Below, in pieces: positions 11,190-22,100 of a stretch of DNA of 64,000 nt. Source of the DNA: Argyresthia goedartella (lineage: Eukaryota > Arthropoda > Insecta > Lepidoptera > Argyresthiidae); NCBI GenBank assembly GCA_949825045.1, contig OX463829.1, positions 21,732,715 through 21,796,714 on the forward strand. Reading direction: 5' to 3'. Both the position numbers and the translations under genes were made by a program. The stretch's first letter is position 1; each line of letters opens with the position of its first letter. Under the pieces are notes generated by a model. That model did not search any database. It was not told the DNA's origin and was given only the letters and a program-made list of their open reading frames with translations.

Positions 11190-12235
11190 GCAGAGCACAT
11201 GACGGTATTATTTGGTTTCTTACTCTCGCAATCAAAAGCGTCACGGCTCGGCAAGCGCTTGGCACAGACTGAAGTGGTGTTCTTCTTCATGGTCATCTCA
11301 CGCACCCCTTCTGGGGCGTGGGGAGTCGGGGTCAGGTCGACGGACCTCTTCCCGAAGAATCGCCTCAGGTCATCGGATGGCCCTTGCGCGCGGTGGTCAT
11401 CGTTTGGCGCTGGTATGCAGTGAGTGATCGCCGGCTAGGCAACCAGGTCGCGTGGCAGGCGGCGGCGGTCGGGCGGGCGCACGTGGTGCGGCGCCAGTTC
11501 GGCGATGTGCGGGTGTTGTGACGCATCCGCACGCGCGAACATGCCCTTCGCCAGCCTCTGGACAAACTGGTCCACGGTTTCCCATCTTAGATCCCTCTGG
11601 ATTGTCGCGTTCCTCACGTAGCGGGGGGCGCCGACGATGGTACGCAGAGAGAGGTTCTCTTGGGCTCGGAGTCTCCGTTTGTTCGTCTCCGAGCACAGGG
11701 CGTACCATGCCGGGGCCGCGTAGGTGAGGCGGGATCTCACGTAGGTTTTGTAGATCCCGAGCTTCGCCCTCAGAGGGAGGCTGGAGTCGAAAAGTGGACG
11801 CAATTTGGCGCGTGCCACCTTGACCTGGCTGACGACGTTGTCGATGTGTTGCTTCATGGTTAGCCGGTGATCAATGGTCATTCCCAGGTACTTCACCTGC
11901 GGAGACCATTCGATGTCCTGTCCCTGGAGCTGGAGCGATGGTGGAAGGAGACTCTGTGATGGCCTGTGATGAGCGCCTGCGTTTTGCCAACATTGACGGA
12001 CAGTCGCCACTTGGCGAGCCAGTCGGGCAAGATGTGCAATTTAGTAGCAGCGTGCGGAGCCTGGAACGACGACGCATAGAAGGCTGCGTCATCTGCGAAG
12101 AGTGCCAGCTGGGCACCCGGCCCGACGGGGATGTCGTCCGTGTATCGGGCGTAGCAGGCGGGAGACAGGCAAGAGCCCTGGGGAACGCCGGTTGCAACGG
12201 GATGCGTCTTCCACCATCACTCGGAAGCGGCACAG
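11190..12235 (-). pseudogene. GC-rich LINE reverse transcriptase, 5'-truncated and frameshifted
   Basis: The minus strand reads GVPQGSCLSPACYARYTDDI and LALFADDAAFYASS (catalytic FADD), then ends that frame near 11990. The adjacent frame continues with VKYLGMTIDHRLTMKQHI, YVRSRLTYAAPAWYALC and LRTIVGAPRYVRN to a stop at 11435. These are the RT catalytic blocks and the C-terminal thumb region typical of Jockey-like elements. The switch of frame near 11950-11995 is a one-base indel. GC content is far above the flanks, so codon use differs from the host genes. The 5' half (endonuclease) is missing. Confidence 0.8.
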
Positions 12236-12239
12236 CGGA

Positions 12240-13090
12240 AGTGGTGTTGAGTGAATTCGCTCTACTTACAGCTGCAAGAAAGTCAGTTTGCGCGCCTACT
12301 CTAGCATTTATACATTATTACTCAAAGGCCGCAACTTAATAAGTCGTCGACCAATTCTGCTGCCTTAAGATCTCCTTAATTGTGCGGATTATATGCGGAT
12401 GCGGAGTTTTCTTGTTTTAGCAGGATGGTAGGCTTACAATTTAGATTTAGATAAAGTGACGCTCATTCTTAAAAAATCTAATTTCACTTCAAATCAAAAA
12501 TATCAAAACAACTCAAATGTTAATATTATACATACGTATTTTTCCATTTTTGCGTTAATGAAGAACAGAACGTGCGGGGCGTGTTCCACGTGGGTGGAGT
12601 GGTCGGGTATATTTACCATCCTTCGTTTTTGTTCGTTGGATTTTCGACTTGTTTTCTGTTTGGCTCAGTTATTTTGTTTCCTGATTTCCCTGCCTGCTTA
12701 TTATCTTGTAAGTGAGCGAAACGAAATGTGGGTCACGTTCCATTCAAACGAAGTAATAATTTTCTGCGTTTTTTTTATTACGCATGGCTTGCTCGTTTTA
12801 TGTGTGTGTTGTTTCAAACTTTGTAGTTAATAGATTCTTTCCCAGCAAGCCCAGAGTGACTGGGTTCAGGCTTTTATGATTTTAATTATCAATTTAGTAT
12901 AACAACTCGTAAGGTGAGGATATTAAAGTTAAGTTTATATTTATTTTACAGCTATTGTAGTTAATTTATTTTATATGGATATTCTCGTGCTCTTCTAACA
13001 GTGACTCTCTTGGTACGGGAGGTGTCGACTCCCTTGCGGACGCGTCATTGTCCAGAATCCTGAAGCGAGTTTAAACAATCGGCGTTCAAT
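12240..13090. other. Intergenic stretch, no gene seen
   Basis: One frame of 124 residues (12456-12830) is open but shows no domain. Its amino-acid make-up is what random AT-rich DNA gives. Confidence 0.4.
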
Positions 13091-13099
13091 TTCAATGTC

Positions 13100-14920
13100 G
13101 TTCATATTAATGCCCAAAGCATTCCTGCTAGTTAGTTACGTGTATTACAGCTTTCAGCGATCTGATTATACATGGTGTTATTGTGTCCGAATAATTTCTG
13201 AAACCATCTCTGCTTTCCACCATGTATTATCTGCCAGGGTTCAGGCTTTATCGCAACTATAGAACGGGTAAGGCTGTTGTGTCGGGCTATATTCTTACGT
13301 TCTGTCATTCCTTGCAAAGTCATCAGCCACTCGCCAAGCCTGTACTCTGGTTTTACTGAATAACTCTTCCTTGAGATCAGCTTGCGCCACATCAACATTA
13401 TTTTGGGTGTACATTACAGCTCCTCACTTCGTAATGATAAGTTTGAATCTTTTGAATCTCTACTCAGCGTCTTTTAACACCTATCTTCTGAAAAACAACA
13501 CCCACTCTGCCAAACTTGAATCTATTGTAAATTCCTTTGACTTACATATTCTTCCCCTAGGCGTAACTCACTTTCAGCCGCACAGCCAACACAGCCAAGG
13601 TCACTTCTCATGGCCAGCTTAATGCCGCCTTCTCCTATCACGATTTGGTTTATCTTTCTTCAAAATTAGGCTCATGCTTACAGCCAAATCGTTTGGTAAT
13701 CGAAGCTTCAGTGAACCTCGGTTCCCTTAAATCAGATGCCTCATCTGTCATTGTTGATGTCGGGCCCACCCCGTCGTAAATGTCTCAGCATTTACGATAA
13801 TTACGACCTTTGATGACAAAATCCTGGGTCAGGGTGAAACATCTTCCTGTTCCTTGGTTGACTGACGCTATGGAATTAAGTACAGAAAGCATTCCGGTAG
13901 GTCATTGATGGTTAATATATTGACTACAATTGGGCCCAAATGTGATCCTTGTGGAACTCGTGATGTTATGAAATTGTGACTAGATGAATATCCGTTCACT
14001 ACGACGTGGAAATTGCGATCTATTAGATAGGATTCAAGCTATCTTAGCATAGATCCCACAAAACCAAACAGTTCCAGCTTGTGTAATAAGACCTGATGCG
14101 AGAATTTATAAAAGGCTTTGCGGAAGTCCGTGACTACGACGTCGTCTGCTTGCTCGTAACCAATGCCTCCACAAGTGTATCCTCGAAGGTAACCAGATTG
14201 GTACAGGTATCTGCCTGCAGTATCTCTGGATAAACGGACAGATCAAAGACTCTAGAACCTTTGTGAAGATGGTATGATGTAAGATGGATGGAAGACGGTA
14301 GTCTGTAACAGAGGTGAGCTCTTCTCTTTTGAATTGGGACTACTCTGGCTATTTTCCATTTGTGAGGAAACGTGTCGGTCTTTAGATATTGATTGAAAAT
14401 AAGTTAGAGCGGCTCCAAAAGACGGCTTGCTTTGCTTTGCTTGCTTTAATAAATAGTGGTGGTATTCCGTAAAGCGCTGGTCCCTTATTGTGGTCCAGAG
14501 ATTCTTGAGTTTAGCATATATTGATGCTCTATCTAGTTCCAAGGACGAAAATGTATGGTTTTGAGGTCGGCCTTGTTTATATTGTATCAGGTGCGTATCA
14601 GGCACCAATGCAGACAGATAAGAAGTAGGATGCAAATAGTTCACAAACTTCTTCAGCATTTGCAGTGGTAGCCAATACATTGGTCATGGTAGCAGGGTAA
14701 CAACTGCGTTCAGAACGCTTACTCTTTATTAAGGACCAGAATTGGGTTTAATGATGCTAGTTTAAAAAGGTTTAGAGATGTTTCGTCTAACGGGTTTTTA
14801 TATATCTTGTAGCGTCGCCGTTTATTGTTTTTTTCGCGTAACATATTAGTGATATTCTTATTAAACCATGTGGGTATTTTTTTTTCCTTTGTAAATGTTT
14901 TTTCCTTTTTCTTTTTTTTT
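13100..14920 (-). pseudogene. Decayed LINE (endonuclease-RT linker and reverse transcriptase)
   Basis: From high to low coordinates on the minus strand it reads PTWFNKNITNMLREKNNKRR (linker, about 14860), IYAKLKNLWTTIRDQRFTEY, then KFSHQVLLHKLELFG (about 14090) and RVPQGSHLGPIV (about 13950). The order is that of a Jockey/CR1-type ORF2. Many stops and frameshifts break it, and the FADD block could not be read. The lower end near 13100 is approximate. Confidence 0.65.
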
Positions 14921-15037
14921 TGTAGTTTTTGTCAATAAAGTAGATATAATAAAAAAATATATTGAAATATTGAAGCTTACCAGTAATCCCATCGTTGTTG
15001 GGCTCGTTATATTTGTCATAATAAATAATTTCATAAT

Positions 15038-15990
15038 TCTTTATTGCACACAGAGATTTAAAAAGGTACACTAAGAGAAAATAAATGTACAAAGCCGAGC
15101 TTATCTCAAAAAAGTGATTTTATCCAGCAAACCTAAGCATCATAGGAAAATTAATCATGAAAGGGTAGGTAGTGCACGATATCTATAATAAAATACATAG
15201 AAGTGAATTAAATATCTATTAAATACGGAAAATAAAATACCTATAATATATATGTATTGATACTTATTTAGTAGTTTGGTATATTATACCAAACTACTAA
15301 ATAAGTACTTATACATTCAAAACTCTGAACATATCGTTTATATAAAATAATAATAATATACAGCTTTCAGGAAAGGGAGAGGAAGTGCTCTTTTACCCGG
15401 TTTTGACAAAGAAAAGGGTGGGACTGTCTCTTATAGTGCAAGGAAGTGCGGTGCACAGTCGGACCGCCTGCAACCTGAAGGAGTGTTCATTTGCCGAGGT
15501 GAGGTGTTATGCCTTGGAGTGGCTAAGAGTGACACAGTGTGAGATCTCTGGTGCCGATTTTCCAAAAAGAATTATTCAAAGCAGTATAGAAGGGTACGCG
15601 GATTTTCCAATATATTTAAAAGATAAAAAATAATATGAAGGTCTCCGCGACGACGAATAGGAAGCCACCCCAACTCTTCACGATATAGAGAAACATGGTT
15701 GAATTTGCCCGAAGATAAACCAAAGCCCGAGATTCTGAAGTCGTTCGAATTTGTTCAGTAGATCTTGGTTCGCGCTCGCCCAACAGTCATCGTCGTAGTC
15801 GAATAGCGGCAGGAGAAGGGACTGAGCGAGGATGATTTTGGTCTGCCGCGAGAAGATGTACTGCAGACGCCTGAGGGAGTGAAAAGATCCGTCAGCGACC
15901 TTTATGGAGACTAAGACAGCTGGTTGTCAAAAACCCCCCAACCCCAAGGATTTTCGCCTTATCTGTGTACTCTATGGTGAGCCATTATAT
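15038..15990 (-). pseudogene. LINE reverse-transcriptase C terminus with 3' end
   Basis: On the minus strand, 15990 to 15650 reads SFHSLRRLQYIFSRQTKI, LPLFDYDDDCWAS and LLNKFERLQNLG. About 15510-15370 reads as the last part of the same ORF. Both pieces match the LINE at 59.4-60.1 kb, which carries LNKLERLQNLGIRFIFG. The 3' untranslated part ends with a stem and GTGCAATAAAG at about 15040. The copy is 5'-truncated and frameshifted, and a 47-bp palindrome (15261-15307) sits in its 3' part. Confidence 0.75.
15261..15307. repeat. Perfect palindrome, 23-bp arms, 1-base spacer
   Basis: The arm at 15261-15283 (starts TACTTATTTAG, ends GGTATA) is the exact reverse complement of 15285-15307, with a single T at 15284. 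It is AT-rich and lies inside the LINE 3' region. Confidence 0.95.
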
Positions 15991-16367
15991 GATACAGGAA
16001 CAATGGGTTTTTGTAACAAGGAAAGCGTGAGCTTGGTTCCTAAATTCATGGCTTAAGCTTATGTTCCTTTATTTTAATTTTAAAGCACCAAAAACAGCGA
16101 TAATGGGTTTTTACTGGGTCAAAACGTATTCGACGTACGACCCGGGTTCATACTCGGTTTTTATAATTGGGTTTAAACCCACTAACTATCTCCGTGAGCG
16201 CGGTTAACATCGCATAAGTGAGTAAGTATAATTTATTTGGCGAAAAAAAGTAAAAAACATAATAATCATAAATTGATTGTACCCCTGCAATACTATGTAG
16301 TAAAAAAACAGGCCAAGTGCGAGTTGGACTCGCGCACAAAGGGTTCCGTACCATTATCTATTAAAAT

Positions 16368-16780
16368 CGTGATGATGACTTCCATTCCGCCAGCATTGTT
16401 CACGTCCACTACCTCGAAACATACCCACACAGATATGCTGCACCGCCTGGCATAGCCCCGCCTCCTGTTCGCCTGTTCCATGACCGAGTCCCTTCGGGCC
16501 AAAACCTGGGCTGGCACCTATGGAAAACCTTGAACCGGCTGAGATCACGCGTCGGGCGTACCAAAGACATCATGCGACGCTGGGGCATCCTGCCTGAGGA
16601 TGCAAGCTCAAGCTGCCGTTGCCGTGCCCCTCAAACTTCCGGCCACCTACTATCGCGCCCGCTGTGTCCGACTCCCTGCACACACGCTGACTTTATGCAG
16701 GCTAATGACAGAGCCATCGCGGTGGCTGAATACTGGAAGGATCTACTTTGATCCTCCCTACAAGTTTCCACACGAAGAAG
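16368..16780 (+). mobile_element. 5'-truncated LINE 3' end with a 12-bp target duplication
   Basis: ATCTATTAAAAT occurs at 16356-16367 and again at 16781-16792, flanking 413 bp. The insert reads LNRLRSRVGRTKDIMRRWG, then CRCRAPQTSGHLLSRPLCP and AVAEYWKDLL before a stop at 16749-16751. This is the typical C-terminal end of an insect LINE reverse transcriptase (zinc-knuckle-like C-C-H-C region). A short 3' tail ends in GAAGAAG. It is inserted in an R1 copy. Confidence 0.85.
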
Positions 16781-17037
16781 ATCTATTAAAATGGCAAACA
16801 AAACACGTTTGTTGTATGGGAGCCCCCTTAAAATATTTGTTTAATTTATATTTATTTATTTATTTTTAAAGTAAATATATAACTAAATGTTCTGTGAATA
16901 TTTCAAGGGTCTCCTGTTGCCGTTATCAATATCGAGCAAATACGAGGAGAAAAAAATAAGTTTGTGGTATGGGAGCCCCCTTCAATATTTATTTTATTCT
17001 GTTTTTTAGTATTTGTTGCTATAGGGGCAACAGAAAA

Positions 17038-18182
17038 TGAAAATGTAAATGAAAATATTTATTTGTAACAAGATTGACTTAATACTACAAGGTAACACAG
17101 TAGATGTATGCTTAGTTAGTAATCTTACATTTAGATTGTAGAAAGCACAAAGCTCCCCGTACTAGTATAAACTGTATTACGGAAGAGCACCGTAGTCTCC
17201 TCAACCACAAGTAATTGTTGCACTAGGCTAGGACTATGCAACGTAAACATACTGCTGTTATTCACTGTGAAAGTATTTTGGAAGTACATAAAAAAAGGAA
17301 AGACAAAGAAAAAGAAAAAAAATAACAAGTCCATCAGTCCCTATTAGACTTTACTTAAGTATCATTATTATAAAGTTATGATAATATTATTGTTTTGTTT
17401 TAATATAACAGAAAGTTATAATTAGTTATATGAATAGATACATAGGTAGTCAGATATAGATTTTGAATGCATATATATATAGACGCCACAATAATGCAAA
17501 GCGAAAGGACGCCAAATATGTTGCGGGATATATATATATATATATATTGTAGATAAATGTGTATATTTATATATAGCTATATAGAGCACAAAAATTTCGT
17601 CACCCAATGGTTTCTAGAAACGTCTCCGTTTGATCATAATCTAAGGTTATAAGATGCTTTTCAAGCAGTTTAGTACACGAACACGATGATGCGTCAACCA
17701 ATGTATCAATATTACGGCACATTTTGTTATAAAGCGATGGTCCTCGATAATAAGTGAAGGATTGGGCAAAAGTAGTGCGACACCGGGGGACGTCATAAGC
17801 AAGATGTTTATGTCTATTTTCAGTATTGTCACGGGCATTTTGTCGGTGTTGTATGATTACTAAGGCTTTGATACGACTAAGACTTTGTACAGTTGTCGAA
17901 CAGTAAGCACTAAAGTCTTTGTATAATTTTGTTGTGGGATAAAGGATTTTTTTGTGATTTATAACTTTTATTACAGCTCTTTGAGCTCTCTCTAGTTTTA
18001 GGATATTAGTTTTGTCCGTTCCCCCCCATGCGGAGATAGCGTAGGTAACTATGGATTGGCACAGACAGTAGTAAATAGACTTGATCAGTGATGAGTCATT
18101 GAAGTGTCTAATTCTCTTGAAAATACATATCAATTTTCGGACTCTCCCCGCAAGAACAACTATCTGTTTCTTCCAGTTTAGG
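17038..18182 (-). mobile_element. 5'-truncated LINE 3' end inserted in R1
   Basis: The 177-residue frame at 17600-18133 (minus) reads KRIRHFNDSSLIKSIYYCLC, SIVTYAISAWGG and LERAQRAVIKVINHK, the C-terminal part of a Jockey/CR1-type reverse transcriptase. The 3' untranslated part runs to 17038 and ends in AAAATG-type repeats. R1 sequence resumes on both sides. A clear target duplication could not be read. Confidence 0.7.
17528..17548. repeat. (TA)n microsatellite
   Basis: About ten uninterrupted TA units lie in the 3' part of the LINE at 17.0-18.2 kb. Confidence 0.9.
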
Positions 18183-18635
18183 TGTCCAAATACATCATCT
18201 GTGAAAATTTCAACTGTCTAACCATCACGGTTCATGAGATACAACCTGGTGACAGACAGACGGACGGACAGCGAAGGCTTAGTAATAGGGTCCTGTTTGG
18301 CACCCTTTGGGTACGGACCTTGACAATGGCTAGGGGTCCAGAAATAATATGTCTACGATCAAAACTTCCAAATATACAATACCTGTCATATGATATATAC
18401 CCACCTACCTCTGCGAAAAGTTATCACACACTTAATTTATTATTGCGAAAAGTTATCACTCTCATAATTAATTATGTGTTTTTAAATAATGCATGCAACG
18501 TCGTCATAGCAACATACGGTGCTCCAATGGTTCCAGTTTGCTATACGATAGTCAACCTTAGGTGGCTAGGAAATAAAATTCCGTCGACTAAAACTAGAAA
18601 GAGCAGAGCAATCACATGAATCATTTTAGAGGTAC

Positions 18636-18905
18636 CATTGTACCTATAAATAAATAAATATAAATAAATATTAGAGGACTATCTTACACAAATCCAACTA
18701 GGTCCATAGTAAGCTCAATAAGGCTTGTGTTATGGGTACTAGACGACGGTATATTTAATAGAGATAAATAAATACTTACGTAAATACATGGAAAACATCC
18801 AAGACTAAGAAACAAATATTCGTGCCCTTACCGGCATTCGAACCCAGGACCGTCAGCTGCATAGGCAGGGTCACTACCCGCTAGGCTTAACCGATCGTCA
18901 AAACC
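18636..18905 (-). mobile_element. tRNA-derived SINE
   Basis: On the minus strand it begins with an A-box-like GGTTAAGCCTAGCGGGT and has a B-box GGTTCGAATGCC about 45 bases later, the internal RNA polymerase III promoter pair. A tRNA-unrelated body and an ATTTATTTATTT-type tail near 18640-18670 follow. The lack of a cloverleaf beyond the head and the long body argue against a true tRNA gene. Confidence 0.75.
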
Positions 18906-19133
18906 TATAGTTTAAGACAAGAAAGTAGCCAAAAAGTAGGTAATAGGTACCTATCTAACTGTAGGTTGAGTGAGTTGATTAATCACTCAGTCAATCTCCA
19001 ACCAAAGCTCAAGAGGCATGGCAGCCTTCTCAGTCAGTAATAGTCAGTCAGTATGCAATGCATCGTATTGCCGCGTGGACCGGTCCATGACACGCTAGTG
19101 ACTTAAGGTCAAAACGAGGAACCTTGACTCAAG

Positions 19134-22100
19134 ATGAAGCCGTCGGTGATTTTAGGCGTACTCATATTGACTCTATCAAACTGTGCCGACGCTCTTAACA
19201 TATTATGCGTGTTCCCATATCACGGAAAGAGTCACTTCTTTGTTTTCAAGGCTCTTCTAACAGAACTTACTAATAGAGGCCACGACGTAACAGTGATCTC
19301 ACATTTTCCAGAAAAAAATCCGCTAAAAAACTATCATGACATAAGCTTAGCCGGGAGTATAAAGATTGTTGAAGATGATTTTCCATTTGAAAGTTCCTAC
19401 TTGACAGTAGTACTGACTGCGATGTATCTCTCTAGTACCGGACAACTGAATTGTGATGTAATGCTAAGAAATGAGAAGGTTCAGGGTTTGGTGAAAGAGA
19501 AACGAAAGTTCGATGTGATTCTGGTGGAACAATTCAATAGTGACTGTGCTCTTGGTCTTGCTTATAAGCTGGGAGCTCCCGTTGTTGCCCTTACATCGCA
19601 TATACTTATGCCTTGGCACCGCCGAAGATTCGGCATTCCAGAGAGTCCTTCGTATGTTTCATACCATTTCCTTCACGGGGGAACCAAACCCTCGCTTTAC
19701 CAAAGGGCTGAAAGATTAATATTTGACGTTTATTTCAAGACTGTCAGTTACTTGACCCAAAGAAGTGATCATAACACCGTAAAGAAATACTTAGGTGAAG
19801 TGCCGCCTTTAGAACAATTAGCTCAGCAGATAAAATTTATGCTATTGTATCATAGCTTCATTTTGACTGGATCGCAATTGTTTCCTTCTAATGTTATTGA
19901 AGTAGGCGGTTACCATGTTGCTCAAGCGAAACCATTAACCGGCGTAAGTATTTCTTCATTAGTACACCTACGAGTAGGTAAGTCGCATATTATAGTAAGT
20001 AGCAATAATAAATCTTTTCTAAGAATATGTAATAAAATTAAAATAATAAACGGTATAATGGCTCATTCTACGTCCCCGTCACCGAGAAAGAAATTAGCAT
20101 GACGAATTATCATAAACTTCCATTCATTCATTAATAGATACTCCTAGGTAAATTTATATATGACACGCATTTTTAGATAGTTGAACTTATTACAACGTTG
20201 AAATTATTATGTACATTCATGTAATTTCTCGTATACCTAGCGCCACGAATTAAGAGCGCTGGGCGTCTTTGGCGGGAATTACTGCCCATATGTACAGGTA
20301 TTGAATAGTGACTACTGCGCATTGAAGGCATACTCATAATTTGTGGCGCGAGGTAGCTTAGGTCCATATGAATTACTGAGGTATCTATAGGTACATTTAG
20401 AATAACGAGAAGAAGCTAAGACTAAGATTAACCAAATAACTTGTTTACCATTTGTGATACGAAAAAGTCAGTACTTCAGTGAGAAACTGCAAATTAGGTT
20501 TAGATGCTTGAATAATTTTAGTAGAACCGGTGTGGCTCTACAAGTAAACCCAAGGCGCAAAAAATACAGAGGCTCCGACTAAGGTTTATTTTGTTTCAGG
20601 ACCTGAAACAATTTGTCGATAAAGCGGACCATGGAATCATCTACATAAGCTTCGGATCTGTGGTCAGGAGTTCCACAATGCCAGCAGATAAGGTGAAGGC
20701 TGTTCTGGGTGCAATGGAAGAACTGCCACAGCGCTTCATATGGAAATGGGAGGATAAGACTCTTCCCGTTGATAAGGATAAGCTGTTCGTGTCGAGTTGG
20801 CTGCCTCAGATCGATATATTAGGTGAGGTTTACTTTAAATTTGATGGTTCAATCTTGATTTATGGAGGCAAGTCAAAAACTCCTTCAAATTATGAATATG
20901 TGAATTTTAATGGTATATGGTATTGTAATGAGATGCATGATATGGTTAATCAAGTTTATCGATAAACAGACTACTACTATCTACTACAGGTGAGGTGATT
21001 CCATCATATGAATCACCCACACAGAAAAATTACAACGGTGAATGCACACTTTTCGGCATCTGGACGGATCTGATTTTAGAATTGTATATATGAAGGGGAA
21101 ATATTAAACTGCACATCAATATTACTGATTTGCCCAGCAAATATACAGATTTTCACAGCCAATATCAGGGAAAAATACTGCGGTAGCTTAGGTGAAGGGT
21201 AAACGGGGTGAGCGAAGGGAAGCCCCCTTTATCCTTCGTATGACGTTGAACATGTAAGAACAAAAAAATACTTAACGTAAAAGGTATTTTTGCGGATGCT
21301 TTTTTGTTGTGAATATCAGTATTTTTGATGTGCGATTAAATACCAGGCTATATGAAGTCCTATGAAACCTCGCACTCCTATCCGCGTCGGAATCCTGAAA
21401 CTTGTAAATCCTGATGGCGTCCTCAGCTTCGACGCGAACGATGCCGACTTATCTTCACGATTCTGCGTACTTTAGTGTGCGACACTCTCATTGGAACTGG
21501 TCCAGATCATGTCTCTTCTTAGACCAAAAGCTCTCCCAGGCATTGTCGACGTCGACTATATAAATTCGAGCCTTTACCGCCGACTAAGTGTAAACGACAG
21601 AAATAAAAATTCACAGGAAATCGTTTTTTTTAGATATTTTACTACATAAATATGCTGTCAACTCAATACATAATTTTTTAAGCATGTTTTGGAAATTTTA
21701 TGTAATATTTTTTTTGTGACACTCATTAAAAAAGTGGATCTTATGACTTTTATCTACACACGTATCATAAACCCTCTTTACTGCGTCCAAAAACCACATT
21801 GTACGTGGTCGCATAATGATAAACTTCTTGGTAAAAACTCATCCGAATATTGACCATTATGACCTTAATGTACCCAAATTTGTCAAATTATGACATTCAA
21901 ATTTCGAACGCCGACGCCCGCCTACGTGCAGCCCCTAGTTTGTCTGTGAAGTTGGTACTACAGAACAAGCTAAACAACTGCGGAGCAATGATCAATGCTA
22001 CAATGCCGGTAGAACATGCGGTTCCTGAACACATCAAAGAGAGCTTATGATATGCGTGTAGATAAACTAGTGTATGTGACTGTACATAATTAGGCATTAA

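Larger units (their letters stand above)
16309..18328 (-). repeat. R1 repeat copy split into three by two retroelement insertions
   Basis: R1 pieces lie at 16309-16367 (GGCCAAGTGCGAGTTGGACT and GGGTTCCGTACC), 16781-17037 (ACGTTTGTTGTATGGGAGCC, then TTTGTTGCTATAGGGGCAAC) and 18183-18328 (ACATCATCTGTGAAAATTTC to GGGTACGGA). Read together they follow the order of an uninterrupted R1 copy on the minus strand. The gaps hold two LINE fragments described separately. Confidence 0.75.

Noticed and set aside
11160..12339. Several long + strand frames in GC-rich DNA
   Set aside because: They are shadows of the minus-strand reverse transcriptase, which carries the motifs.
12456..12830. 124-residue + strand frame
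   Set aside because: Phe- and Cys-rich run with no motif, no splice context and no coding-like GC shift.
18850..18905. Possible tRNA gene on the minus strand
   Set aside because: Same reason; the body and the tail of ATTTATTT units show a tRNA-derived SINE.
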